Of a stretch of DNA of 64,000 bases, positions 1 to 10,835 are shown piece after piece; position 1 is the first letter of the stretch, and each line of letters opens with the position of its first letter. The notes under the pieces are model-generated. The model was given only the letters and a program-made list of their open reading frames with translations, did no database searches and was not told the DNA's origin. The position numbers and the translations under genes are program-made. Source of the DNA: Lineus longissimus (lineage: Eukaryota; Nemertea; Pilidiophora; Heteronemertea; Lineidae); NCBI RefSeq assembly GCF_910592395.1, contig NC_088317.1, forward strand, positions 4,838,001-4,902,000. The letters run 5' to 3'.

Positions 1-125
1 TCTGGGATACAGTGATTTGCAATCGATATCATTTTCCACATCGAGACAGAATGATGCTTCGTGACTGGGAGACAACTGAAATTTAAAGGAATCCAATCAG
101 GAAATGCTGTTGAAAATTGTTTTGA

Positions 126-317
126 ACGGCCCGCCCTGAATCTTTTTGGCGGAATAAGCTTTCACCAGGATACACTGCTGCTTTCACTGATAATGATATT
201 TACTATGCTAGTGCAAATGAGGATCCTGTCAACATAACTAAATCCCTTAACTACTGGAATTTGCCACCTAATCGAACTCCTGATATTACTACGAATCTAC
301 TATTGATGCATGTATGA
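126..317 (+). pseudogene. Coding-like open frame without start, unidentified
   Basis: A 63-codon open stretch runs from just after a TGA (123-125) to a TGA at 315-317. It has no ATG near its start, so it would be an exon or a decayed gene piece. The codons have a marked purine-N-pyrimidine bias (many GAT, AAT, ACT, GCT), which is typical of translated sequence, and the product is rich in Asn, Asp, Thr and Tyr with a short NLPPNRTP stretch. I do not recognise a family. Another coding-like stretch follows about 800 bp downstream on the same strand, so both could derive from one degraded gene or mobile element. Runs of this length also occur by chance in 64 kb. Confidence 0.22.
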
Positions 318-1114
318 CTTACTAACGACGTCCAGACGCTGTGTACATCTTTACACAACCACGTCAATGTTGACTGATTCTAGTGTGAAATACCATCCTC
401 TTGTATACAGCTGATACTTGTGAGCAATCAAGCTGTGCATCCAAGGATTATCAAACTATTTCTAAATTGTTTGACTAAGAACAGGTGAAATTGGAGCTTA
501 CAAATATGAATTGGTATGATTTCGACATGTGGTTTCGAGGGTAAGGGTGTTGTGGAGGAGTGACATGTATAGAAATACTGTACACTGCCATTCGCGAAGA
601 TTTCGCAACAAATAAAAAATGTCACGCTTATATTTAAACAGATTTGAAATTAATATCGGTTTGTCTATAATTGAAAATTTTTATTCGTGAGTTTTATTCA
701 CGCGACTCTGGGTTATTCGTGAAATGCGAAAAAAAACACCCGCGATTTTCAGTAAATCTGATGCTGTTGCTACTAGGCTAAGCCGTTGCTATCCTTACAC
801 TATCAGGCTATGCTTTTGTTTAAAGATTGGATTCTTTTTTAAATTCGACATCAAACATGACGATGCCACACGGATGGAAACAACTGGTGGTGTCTTAGCC
901 ACGAGAACTTTTCTCCACAAGGACTGAAAAAAAGATTACATGTAAATGGGGAATGTAAATGATAGCCGGCGTGGGTTGTACATTGTGTTCGGAGAGCACA
1001 CCAGTGTCAACATACATGCAATGATTAAACAAGCTCCACCATGAGAGGGGACTATTCGGGCTTACAGAATTCCCCTGGACGATTTGAACAACCTCTTGAA
1101 AAATCAAGCGTTAG
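318..1114. other. Non-coding stretch, no gene seen
   Basis: It contains a TTCGCGAA palindrome at 591-598 and a short run of TTCGTGA-like words at 680-725. A minus-strand acceptor-like site at 923/924 (polypyrimidine tract, then CAG) is followed by about 40 open codons, which is within chance. From 1041 an ATG-initiated 83-codon frame overlaps the next entry in another phase and is not supported as a gene. Confidence 0.5.
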
Positions 1115-1417
1115 GAAGTCCATACAGAAGCAACATTTTGCTTGTCAAATCAACAAATGCAGTCTGAAGTTATTCCAAGGCAAGCAGCCTTTAAAAACGT
1201 ATTTGAAGTTCGATCCCAGAGGATCCCTATTGGTCTTGATGGCCCGACAAGCCCAATTCTATCAGATACCATTGTCTTACTTAGCCAAGTAATCCAGGAC
1301 ACACGCACCAGTTCAAATATTGTGCCTTTCAGAGCTGGTTACGGAAAACGATTTCAACCAGCACACATGCAGATTTTAGGAAAAACCTTCATTAAAACCG
1401 CTGGTAAAACATATTAA
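1115..1417 (+). pseudogene. Coding-like 100-codon open frame, unidentified
   Basis: The frame is open from just after a TAG (1112-1114) to a TAA at 1415-1417, with an internal ATG at 1157. Codon choice and amino-acid mix look like translated sequence, with balanced hydrophobic and polar residues and segments such as IPIGLDGPTSPILSD. No domain is recognised. A second plus-strand frame from 1041 overlaps its first half in a different phase, so an old frameshift near 1115-1145 is possible. That would make this a decayed coding remnant. A chance open frame cannot be excluded. Confidence 0.25.
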
Positions 1418-2526
1418 TGAGGAACCATGCTGCGCAAGATTGCACCACAAAAACCAGCCAACCTAAAGTGGTCCTTTGAGCAACTAAAAACCGGAAGTTC
1501 GCGCGAATAATGAAAGACGGGCGAGAGAAACTTGCTTGTGAAACGCGGAGGAGTCATTGATCATCATAAACAATGTATTAACCCCCTAGGTGATTTTGCA
1601 CTTCCATGTGGCACAGAAGAATGTACATGTACATGTAAATGCATTTACATTGCCAATTGTTCTTCCCTATTCGTTATAATCAAAAAATATCGATAAGAGG
1701 ATCGAATGAGACTTTAAACCAAGTGTCTCCGTACCTGAGTGCCTATGCCAGGGAAGAGAGCCGACACACGACGGCAATGCTGCTAAAGCTTATTAGAATG
1801 ACTTGCTTAAATTTGGCAGCTTAATAATCCATTGGTCCCCCGCTCTTTTCAAGTGTCTTTTTCACTCGCAGACTATCAAATTGACTACCATTCAACCAAT
1901 TACAACACAGTCATTAATTACACCTTTAATGATGGGAATACTCCCAGAGCGCACCACGACCGAAATGCATCACACCGGGCGTGACGTCACGGGTTGTCCC
2001 CCATCATTTTCGTGTCTCCTTTTTCACTTTCATCGCGGGCAATTTCTCCTCCGTTTCATTCCGACTGCGATAAGTGGCTAGACCCCCAGTATGAATGCCA
2101 GATGACTGTATCATGCTAACACATCGTCCACCACACGCAGTGATAACCGCTGCTTATTCACTGGTTAATATTGCCATGAAATTGCCGGATTGGGCAGTCT
2201 ATCTTCCTAATCATGTATTGAGGCTGCACAGTATCTATCTGTATCTATCATGGTGCATACATGATATGGAATGTAAGCCGATTTTGTAGACGTCAGATAG
2301 AGTAGGCTGATATGATACGAGTATGGGTAGATACACTAACGAATTTTATCAAAAATATACATGTGTTCATGTATAAGGCGAGCACAGTTGAATACTTTTG
2401 ATAATGTTAGACTTCCAAAAGAAGGGAATGCACAATTTGAGGCCTAATGTCGTTCAAGCTTTCTCATCATATGACGTCCCCTGAAAGTGATTTTCACATT
2501 ATTTTGGCTTGATGTGAAAGATAAGT
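1418..2526. other. Non-coding stretch with a palindrome
   Basis: No gene is seen. It holds a short TACATG run at 1622-1636 merging into an 18 bp perfect palindrome (listed separately), and ordinary AT-rich sequence after that. Several 60-90 codon frames on the plus strand have no splice or composition support. Confidence 0.5.
1633..1650. repeat. 18 bp perfect palindrome next to TACATG run
   Basis: ATGTAAATGCATTTACAT reads identically on both strands with no spacer. It adjoins three TACATG-type units on its left. The centre TAAATGCATTTA resembles facing POU or homeodomain half-sites, but it may simply be a by-product of the palindromic microsatellite. Confidence 0.8.
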
Positions 2527-2538
2527 ATGCATATGCAG
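2527..2538. promoter_or_regulatory. MORE-like POU dimer site
   Basis: ATGCATATGCAG matches the palindromic POU-dimer MORE element (ATGCATATGCAT) at 11 of 12 bases. It sits in AT-rich non-coding sequence. It is a single site with no functional evidence. Confidence 0.3.
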
Positions 2539-3128
2539 ATTAGGCTAAAATAATGACGCGTAGTGAATTTTTAGGTTCTTTCAGTTTAGGCTTCTTGACG
2601 ACAGACAATGAAATCGCAATAGGTTCCTGACCGAAAGAGTAAAACGTAGTCTTTTGCTGCCACAGCTCTCTCGTCTCAATTAAACACCATCTCGCTTTGA
2701 TGTAATGTGCAATGTACGGACATTCCCTACTCCAGTCATGGTTTTGGGTCCGAGGATGCTCCCTCCCGTGTGCTTACAATTCCCATCAAGCAACAACGTT
2801 ACACTTAAAGTATACGGCTTACAACTCCAGTTTACACTTTCTATTCCAACGATGGTCAGTCAGCCGGGTCTTCAAGTACAAAATTCACCATTATTTACAA
2901 TAGATGATTTGTAAACAACTAGCATCACGACCACGAATGTTTCTTGTACGTAGATTTACCTCCCCCCATCATGTAATATCCCGAGCTCTTCATCAATGTT
3001 GACATGGTCATCAACGTTGAGGACATTCAATCACAGCACACTGGCTAATCACAATGAGGTTTTCCTGTGCTACTTGAGTCGGGACAAGTACGGCTAGGCC
3101 AGCGGCGAATTCTTGAGGAGGCTACGTT
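2539..3128. other. Non-coding stretch, nothing notable
   Basis: No gene, RNA or repeat is seen. Two overlapping plus-strand open frames near 2705-2914 are short and unsupported. Confidence 0.5.
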
Positions 3129-3470
3129 GATTTCACGCACTGAGAAGTGCAGCTTGAATCCAGGAGAAGTTGTATTTCTACGATTTGCTGTTGAGTAGGT
3201 TCTTGACGTACATATCGATGTACATGGAATGTACTTACCTGGAACTGCGAGGTGAAATACATGCACCGTGATGTAGGAGCCAAGCGAAACTTACTGTTTG
3301 AGTTGGTGATTTATGTAGAAACAGTATTAAAGGCATGTAGTGTACTTTACGGGCACATCTACATGATTTCACGCTCTGATAGTGCAGCTTGAAGTAAGGC
3401 AAGATGCATTTTACGATTTTCTGTTAGTGTATGTTCTTTACGTACATTTAAAATATACATGTAACAAACC
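3129..3470. repeat. Diverged tandem duplication, 236 bp period
   Basis: The segment starting GATTTCACGCACTGAG at 3129 recurs as GATTTCACGCTCTGAT at 3365. Both are followed by GTGCAGCTTGAA, a TTTTACGATTTGCTGTT-like block and a TACGTACAT-like block, giving about 100 bp of shared sequence in each copy. A third, dispersed relative lies at 37085-37190, so the unit belongs to an interspersed family rather than a purely local duplication. Confidence 0.65.
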
Positions 3471-3471
3471 A

Positions 3472-3569
3472 GTTGCCATGCAGTTCAGCTATGTTGCACA
3501 TGCAAAGTCGAAGTATCTTACAGATTCGTTGCCGGAATAATGTTATTGTTTAGGTGTCGCCATGGCTAC
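3472..3569. promoter_or_regulatory. RFX X-box-like sites
   Basis: GTCGCCATGGCTAC at 3556-3569 matches 12 of 14 bases of the palindromic RFX X-box GTTGCCATGGCAAC. A weaker relative, GTTGCCATGCAGTT, is at 3472-3485 and a GTTGCC half-site lies near 3530. X-boxes often mark ciliary gene promoters, but no nearby first exon is visible. Confidence 0.3.
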
Positions 3570-6110
3570 TGCGTGGATAGGTGGAAAAATACAGAGGTAA
3601 CTAATAAAGAATCACAGAAACCTGTTTTCTATTGAGGCCTTTAAGAGAGTGCCATCCTTTTTCATAATTGAAGTATTCGAAGCAATTGTAACTGATTATA
3701 ATGAAGGAGTCTGTTGAAAGAACCCCGAAATACCGGTACACTAGCACTTATATGTCTCAGTATCACAACCAGACACACATCTGACATTTACGAAATGTCA
3801 CAATCATGGAAACTTAACCCGAACTTTAGCACCGCTGACCGGCAATTCCTGATTTTCCTGTCCGTGTTTCCGCTGCCTCGGCGGCGTCTCAAGGCTAGTC
3901 ATCATTGTTGGACGTCGTCGATTGATCTGGAGAAATCCTATCTTAATCAGCCACCTTGTTGAGTTGGTCGATACGCTTCTAACTGGCGAACACGGCAGCG
4001 CCGGGAAAATTATCTTTTGACGAACACAGTTGGTGGGCCAGATATGTCATTATATTTCCCAGCTTCGTGAAGACGCTGAGATTGGAAATCCATAGCTATG
4101 ACTCGGATCTGTTTGGTCGTAGTGGATCTTGACTGCAGATGCCATAATGACTGTTCTGCCTTCCGATATTCGCCAATTGAAATTACCAGCATCTTATGAA
4201 TATTTGTCAAAGTGCTAGAGCAGACTCCGTATGTTTGCATTCGATTGGAGAAGCCGTTACATGGTAAATGACTGCACTCGGCGAAAGATTTTAGAACATC
4301 GTGGGCTAGAGTTAGCTCAGCCTTGTGATTTCGCAGTTTGTTGATTTACCATGATATATATCGTTTCCTGTGTAAATGCCGTGGAAAAACTTCTTGCTCT
4401 AGCTCAAGAGAACTGTCCCTGAGGTTGGTGGCCAAACGGGCTTCCTGATTGGTCAGGAAATCGCACGTACAGGTCTGATATGGGTTCGAGCCATGTTTTT
4501 AACTTGAACACATTTTGTACGCTTGGTGGGAAAGTGCTGTACGGTAATCTTCATGAAAGTCTTTCAAATAATTATTTGAAAGCCCCTGTCTTTATCAAGA
4601 AAAAAAGGTTGCATACGAAATTTTGTCTTTTTGGTAATTCATGACAGTTTTGAAGCATTTTTACTATGGGCACACAGTTATTCCATTGATTAATTAGAAT
4701 GTATTAAAAGGCGAGAGAGCAGAGAGCGTCATACTTAAACAAAAGCTGTAAAGGTCTTATTGGAATTCAGGCCTTTCTTTCTCTGTCTGTATGTTAGTAT
4801 GTACTAAACATTAGATTAGTTCATGTTTTCATGTATCTTTATGTCTGTATTCCCCGTTCATTGCAGTTGAACCCGATGATTGTGTAAGTTTTCAAGATTG
4901 TAATAAATACCGTTTATCATTTTAATTGTTAATATGGTATTATCAATATTGAAAATGATAGCATTTTTCTCTGTGAATATTTCCAAACATCAAAAAAAAT
5001 TTAATCATAATTTCCTTAGTATCAAATTGTTTTCATGATAATGGGTTAAATCGATTTTCACGTTAGCTTGACTGTACACATCTTTAATTGCCAAGCCAAA
5101 CAAAGAAGCGAAGAACACAAAGGCAACAGTCGCGGCTCCGTTGGTGGCACAAGATCCATTGTGTAGCAGTATGCCCGAGAAAACTGATTAGTTAATAGAT
5201 TTTCTCATTTTGTTTTCATCTCATCAAATCTCGTGTGTACGTGAGCACGCGTGAGTGAAGGATGCCGTACGTACTGTGGCCAGTTTAGCCCTGTTGATGC
5301 CAATAGGAGTCTAATGATGATCTATCAGCGTGTTCACTGTGAAATTCATTAACCAGTTTGGTGTAAATACCATAAAAGTGTAAATAAGCATAAATGAGGT
5401 TTATTTCTATTGTCGTCGATATGAGAAAGCCACGACATTGTAAGTTGCATTCATTTCAGAATGAGGTACACGAACCCACGAATAAGTTATCCTTTTTAAA
5501 TCCAAACTTGCTGCTGTAACTAACTAAATTCAGTTATTTTTATACACTTTTCCTTGCGAACTCCACCCACACCATCACAAATCCGTCAAAACACAACAAG
5601 AAACTGACTCCATGTGTACGCTCGTACACACACCTATAATTGACAATGATTACTGCCTACAATGCAAAAACTCTGCCATTATAAAGCTAGTGAAAAATGA
5701 TAACCCATCGTTATAAACAAAAAGGTTAAAGGGTAACCTTAGACTCTGACACCCGGGTAGATATCAAACAACAAATCGAACGATTAGTTGTAAACATTAA
5801 AACAAATAAGTATCAGGGAACTAGAAATCAATTGAAACAATAGCATTTCAATAGGTAAACAATGGATAACGAGGCGAATATACGTATAGGTTACCTACTG
5901 TAATACGATTTAATATGACCCTAAAGGTATTGCTGATTTCCATCGATACTCTATTGTCACCTCTATAAGGTTTGTGGTAAAACTCGTGACTTGTTGTACA
6001 ACTGACTGCCACTCGAAATGGCTTTACAAATGTGAATAAAGAGTGTGTTGGGAGATATTTTCATAAAATGTTGAAGGTCATGGTTATTTCTGATATATAT
6101 CTACCCATTT
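3570..6110. other. Gene-free AT-rich stretch
   Basis: No gene, RNA gene or clear tandem array is seen across about 2.5 kb. Short open frames at 3714-3962 and 4010-4240 lack codon bias or splice sites. The middle (4580-5060) is very AT-rich with homopolymer runs. Confidence 0.5.
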
Positions 6111-6124
6111 TGTGCATAATTAAG

Positions 6125-6330
6125 TCTGATAAGTGCGCCTCCTTATCTGGTTCATGCTGGGGTCTGATAAGAACTTTTTTGGTAAAGATTTTGTCTGATA
6201 AATATTAATTTTTTTACATTATTGTGTCTGATTATTCATTTTGAGTATTCATTTTTGTCGCCAAGATCTACATTTCTGCAGAAAACACAACGAAAATTAT
6301 TGTTTTAATTTTTTCCCATTCGTCTGATAA
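6125..6330 (+). promoter_or_regulatory. TCTGATAA cluster (GATA-type sites)
   Basis: TCTGATAA occurs exactly at 6125-6132, 6163-6170, 6194-6201 and 6323-6330, all in one orientation. A variant, TCTGATTA, is at 6227-6234, and an inverted AGATAAG is at 6142-6148. TGATAA/AGATAA is the established GATA-factor core. Spacings of 38, 31, 33 and 96 bp are close to multiples of 32, so this is either a homotypic enhancer cluster or a decayed ~32 bp minisatellite whose core is a GATA site. Confidence 0.45.
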
Positions 6331-7027
6331 TAGAAACCTGTTTCGGTTCATAAACATGTTTGTTACAAAAAAGAAAATAAACAGTGTAGTGTTCTAGGGT
6401 CAAACCTTTCTTAATCAGTGTCAAAAGTTGTTAAACCTCAATGGTTAGATTTCTTACTTCTAAAGGCCCGACTTTAATCTTCAAAAAGGAACATTAGTTT
6501 TTTGGCCCTAGCTTCACCCGTTCCATTGAAATTTCACAGTACTAATACTTTAAGTTTAATACCAGTGTAAAAAGCCTCAAATGCGATTTCCTGAAGTGCC
6601 TTGATCTTGAACAAAGTACCCTTCAAAATGTTGAATTTGTACTCAATAATCAGAGCGAATAGGGGTTAGCACCCGAGCCATTGTTGCAGGATTAGTTCGA
6701 GACGTGCAGGTGCGCGCGCATCTAATATGACGTCATGCTGTGACGTCGTAGGTGTAATTCTCACTACTAGAAATTGCTTGGATGTGGGTAACATTACGTA
6801 ATCGCAGTAAGATAAATCAGCTGGTGGCCTTAATTATTTTTGTGATGAGAATTAGTGGAAACTGTTGACAGCTAAATTGCCAATCTACTTTTTCTCTGAG
6901 CTTATCCAGTTTTGATCAACGCGAAAATCGTCACAACAAGGACAACTAAATGTGTAGATAAATTATACAATCGGAATGCTTTGTAAAACGCCGTTTGACC
7001 GTTTCAAATCTCTTCCGGTTTGTTGAG
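6331..7027. other. Non-coding stretch, no gene seen
   Basis: It includes CpG-containing sequence at 6680-6760 with two TGACGTC words (CRE-like cores) about 15 bp apart near 6730-6745. Nothing else is supported. The last ~45 bp would be the upstream exon of the candidate intron at 7028-7090, if that is real. Confidence 0.4.
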
Positions 7028-7090
7028 GTAAGTTGAAAAAATTAAGCTAAATTGAGCTCAATCTGACACTTTCTACCATGTTTCTTTCAG
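7028..7090 (+). other. Candidate 63-nt intron
   Basis: GAG|GTAAGT at 7028 is a near-consensus donor. A CTGAC-type branch point near 7062 is followed by a pyrimidine-rich tract and TTTCTTTCAG ending at 7090. All three splice elements sit within 63 nt. The joined flanks give only about 30 open codons, so any transcript would be a UTR or a non-coding RNA. Confidence 0.3.
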
Positions 7091-8637
7091 ATCTGTCCTG
7101 AACGTTTTAATGATGACTGATGCTTCTCATTGGTAGTACTGTTAATAACCTTGTCGTCAGGCACAAAAAAATAGCTGGTTTTGTTCCTGGAGCAAATCAA
7201 CCGACCAAACTCATCAACTAAGAAGCTAGACACTTTCCAACATTTTATTTGTCACTGAGCGTTTTTTCAAAATAGGAAAAAACACCCTATAGACAGGAAA
7301 AAAAATTATAATAAGTTCAATTCGTCCCCAATCGGTCTGACGCGGACAAAATCACAACCAGATTTTTGTATCGAAGTCAATTCAGAAGGCACTCCTCACA
7401 GGCCAACTGCTCCCGACACCATACGCAATTCACGTACTGATGTCAATTAAACCGTATTTGAATCTATAGTCTTGTGGTGTTTATCAGCAGAGGCGATATG
7501 ATGTCAACTTTATGAGTATGGCGAATGCCTGGGATCAAATATAAAAAGTTATTAATATGCTTGGGAGTGTTGTTCAACAGCCGTGGACCCAGCAAGCTAT
7601 TTCAATAAACAAACAGATGCTAGAGTACACGTATTTCTCTGAATGGGCTCTGAAGCTTGCTTGGTACATATTTATGATCGGAATCCCCAAGTCGTAAGAG
7701 CGTGAAAGGCCATCGTGGTGTCACGAAGTTTAACTTGGAGCAGCTGATGTGGTAGTTTATGCCGGTGAACATACATAGAATCAGCCAATATTAACCTAGG
7801 GTACTCAAAGACACACACGGAAAGCATATCGTACACCACCGCCATGCCTATACATGATCAGATCCGAAAATCGAAAACTCCTTCAGGTCAGCTGCACAAG
7901 GTCAACCTCGATCGGTCAGGATACTTGAGAAGACTGAAAGTATGGATGAAATATCATCTGTTATGATCTTTTGCAGCACTCTGGATGTCTAAGCGCGTTG
8001 AGCAGGGTTCAGTTGGAAAAGTGCTATTTAGATGCACTATGAAGATGCAGTTGTCTTCACGAGAGACTAATTACAATGGACTGGCTGTGTCAATGTATTT
8101 TTTATCAAAAAAGGACACTGGCTACTGATTTGGCAATGTCCATGACGTCAAGTTTAACGTATGATAATAGTCAAACCACTTCTGTTGAAGTAGGTTCAAA
8201 ACAAGCTTTATGAAAACATGTACCTATGTTTCACTGGTCTAAGACCGATTGATCAAAACGACGCAGTTGAAACAAAATCCAAGCGAACCAAGACGTCATG
8301 TCCATCGGTCAAGTTGGTGTCGTCAACCACTGTCTGTCGAAATTCAATATGTTGAATGGCATTGAATTGAATGACCATGAGCATGTTTTGGAACCTTACT
8401 TGAATATTCAAAAGTGGCCTTACAAAGTGAAACTCGAGTGTGCATCAGACGCAACAAGCAAATAATTGTCCATCGAGGACACCTGTTGTTTATAACTTTT
8501 TTACATCAATAGAAACATCACCAATCAGTCGTTAGTCGCGCCCCGTTCGTGTCTATTGTATACTTATGGAGGTTTCTAAAAAAATGAAATGCACAATGCT
8601 GTAGAGCACTTATCATACAATTCTCTGACACTTGGTA
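7091..8637. other. Gene-free stretch
   Basis: No coding, RNA or repeat feature is identified. Open frames are all short. The right edge would be just past the 3' end of the minus-strand exon candidate. Confidence 0.5.
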
Positions 8638-8643
8638 TTTATT
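8638..8643 (-). terminator. AATAAA polyadenylation signal candidate
   Basis: On the minus strand this reads AATAAA, about 205 nt downstream of the stop codon of the exon candidate at 8850-9149. That distance suits a short 3' UTR. The hexamer is common by chance in AT-rich DNA. Confidence 0.35.
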
Positions 8644-8680
8644 GTATTTGTACATATGTCCAAACGTCCCCGTCTACCAA

Positions 8681-8796
8681 ACTTGGTAGTATAAATCAGA
8701 GATTCTCTTGGCTATACTTGGCAGTATAACTCAAAGCTCCTCTAATTTCTATTGGTAGTATAGATCAGCGATTCTCTGTCTATACTCGGTAATAGA
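8681..8796. repeat. Minisatellite, ~34 bp unit, 3.5 copies
   Basis: Units begin at 8681, 8715, 8751 and 8784 with ACTTGGTAGTATAA-like sequence followed by TCAGAGATTCTCT-like sequence. Copies are about 70-80% alike. It would lie inside the 3' UTR of the minus-strand exon candidate. Confidence 0.75.
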
Positions 8797-8849
8797 TATA
8801 GCAATGATAATCACAAATATTTCACCTCAAGAGAAACCCATGTATTGTA

Positions 8850-9149
8850 TTAAACATGTAACATTTGGATCTCTGTTGAATGCTTATGCATGGTCATGTT
8901 GGTAACATATGCACATGCCAGTGAAACCATTTCATTCATTCCAGTGATGGCTGCACCCCAGTTTTGTTTAGAATCACAGTACATTGATGCACCCAACGAT
9001 GTTTCCAATGTACCGTCATCACCGTTCAACCTAAGCTGGAATACATTCGACACGGGACTCTTGTTTCTATCAAAATGATAATTGAGAGAAACGAGCTGTT
9101 TGTACACATGACTCAATATTTGTGCCTCGCTCGTCTCAGCATATTTCTG
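8850..9149 (-). CDS. Candidate 3' terminal exon, protein unrecognised
   Basis: On the minus strand a strong acceptor (TTAATTAATTGTCTATTTTT then CAG, the AG ending at 9150) opens a 99-codon frame closed by TAA at 8850-8852. An in-frame ATG lies just upstream at 9161, but it falls inside the polypyrimidine tract, so I read the sequence as spliced. First codon positions are G/A-rich (many GAT, GGT, GCA, GTT), as in translated sequence. The product has an Asp/Gly-rich LNGDDGTLETS segment followed by SMYCDSKQNWGAAITG and a Met-rich tail. No signal peptide or membrane segment is evident. The strand-spacing pattern is faintly like the C-terminal half of a Tctex1-type dynein light chain, but that is not strong enough to name. 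I could not find the upstream exons, so the gene may extend far to the right through long introns. About this many 100-codon frames are expected by chance, so support rests on composition and the acceptor. Confidence 0.4.
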   Translation of the reverse strand, partial: QKYAETSEAQILSHVYKQLVSLNYHFDRNKSPVSNVFQLRLNGDDGTLETSLGASMYCDSKQNWGAAITGMNEMVSLACAYVTNMTMHKHSTEIQMLHV

Positions 9150-9159
9150 AAAAATAGAC

Positions 9160-10014
9160 AATTAATTAAGAGACACTCTGGTGGCCATCGCTGTCTTTGA
9201 ATGGCAAGTGATGTCAAGATTGTTTGCTTCCAAATTTAATTCATCTTCCATCGAAATCTTTACTATTCGGAAAATTAAGTTGCAAAATCGATGCAGTGTT
9301 TCAATGCAGTGGTACATGCATCCGATGTCCCAGTGTAGCAGTATTTTAATGTCCTATGACACGCTGTCCAGGGGGCAAATGATTCTGTTATGCGCTTTGA
9401 CATTCTGCAGTGAAGGTCATGAGTCTCTATAGAACCATACCTTTACAGCAGACTCTTAATCCCTTACCATACAATAGAGGAAGACATCTTTCCAGGGGAG
9501 ATTTAAAACTGTTACATCGGCATCAAAGGGTTAATACCTTAAAGTATAAATCAACTCACTGCAAATTATCAACAACCTACACATATATCATTCGATAATG
9601 TCATTATTGCAGCATTAGACAACAAATTCAAAAAGGGGCTATTAACAGTGAGACTTGCATTGGGTTTGCATTGAAAGGGACAATACCATATTAAATCACA
9701 CACATATGGGAACGCATTGTATAATCATGATCTACGACCCAATGATAGAAATATGAATGGGATGTCAGAATTATAGATTTATATAGGCGAGACTCTCAAT
9801 ATATATGGACATATTAAGCTTTATATAAGCATACTGTTGGAGAAAATCCACAAAGTACAAATACTGTACAGGTGGCACTATTTACATGGAGAAATAACGG
9901 ATTTTAATTTAGAGCATTAATGTGTTGTATGGGCTTCCTACAGTATGTTTATAGACATGTTTTGAATAGCCATAGTTATTTACATAGACCATATCGGCTT
10001 CATCTTGGGCGTTT
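9160..10014. other. Stretch upstream of the exon candidate, no gene seen
   Basis: If the exon at 8850-9149 is real, this is its upstream intron. Two plus-strand open frames (9181-9432, 9410-9598) overlap each other without support. Nothing else is seen. Confidence 0.45.
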
Positions 10015-10145
10015 AATTTAACCGTTTCACAGCCGTGGAACGCGCACTTCGCTACTCTACATTTGCATTTAAATTGCTCCAGCCGCTACCAGCCGATGTG
10101 CGTAACATTTGCTGAGTGCGGCTTATATGAATATGCAGGAGCTAG
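10015..10145. promoter_or_regulatory. Candidate regulatory block with POU octamer
   Basis: This is a compact CpG-containing block in AT-rich surroundings. It holds a perfect octamer ATTTGCAT at 10071-10078 fused to TTAAAT, and a TATGAATATGCAG POU-like site near 10127. The pattern resembles a conserved enhancer core, but conservation was not tested. Confidence 0.3.
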
Positions 10146-10560
10146 CGGGAAATGGCACATATACTCAAGAACCTATTAAAATAAATTCATCATTGGAAAG
10201 TAATAACAGATTCATTGATGAAATATTCGAAATTGAAAATTATCAAATGTAAGAAATGCATGATTCAATATATACTGTTGCATACATGTACATTGTAATA
10301 GAGAAATTGGTTCAAACACATTGTGAACTTGAATTACCATTTTATGGCCTGCATCCACATGTATGCCCTGATGAGATTTACGCTCTTCTCACAGGTACGC
10401 GATGATGCGGGTGAGTTAGTGGAAATTGAACGGCAAATCGCGTCGATAAACGCGTATGTGGGTACTGTTGAACATCTCTAGTAAGGACTATATATCCTGA
10501 TTCTGATGACCTTCTTTGCATTTCGTTGTTCATAGCTTTTCGTGAAGGTTGCGAAACATG
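10146..10560. other. Non-coding stretch, no gene seen
   Basis: AT-rich sequence followed by a CpG-containing segment at 10390-10460. A 76-codon minus-strand frame (10378-10608) overlaps the duplication that follows and is unsupported. Confidence 0.45.
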
Positions 10561-10835
10561 CCTAATGTCAGTGTACACAAACACTGAGACCAACACTGAT
10601 GCGGCCATATCTGTCTACCATTGGCGTGACAGCCTGACCGTACATAACAAATGAAAAGATGGTCTCGTTAGAGAAGTTTTTAGAGTATTAATATTTCCAC
10701 TAGCGGAATACAAATTTCGCCTAAGTAACAGCCGTGCAGTGCCTAGTCAGTATATACGCGTGCGTACATGGAGGCCATCTCCGTCTATCATTGCCGTCCT
10801 GGCCAGATTGTACATTACAATATAATGAAGCCCGC
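10561..10835. repeat. Diverged tandem duplication, 170 bp period
   Basis: GCGGCCATATCTGTCTACCATTGGCG at 10601 is echoed as GAGGCCATCTCCGTCTATCATTGCCG at 10771, each followed by a CTGGCC/CTGACC-GTACAT-like segment. Roughly 65 bp is shared at about 70% identity. Confidence 0.6.

Noticed and set aside
802-923. Minus-strand acceptor with about 40 open codons
   Set aside because: Length is within chance and the codon bias is weak.
3228-3290. U1 snRNA-like 5' end (ACTTACCTGG) on the plus strand, or a 9/9 splice donor on the minus strand
   Set aside because: Similarity to U1 stops after about ten bases and no Sm site or stem follows. For the donor, no exon with a good acceptor lies behind it.
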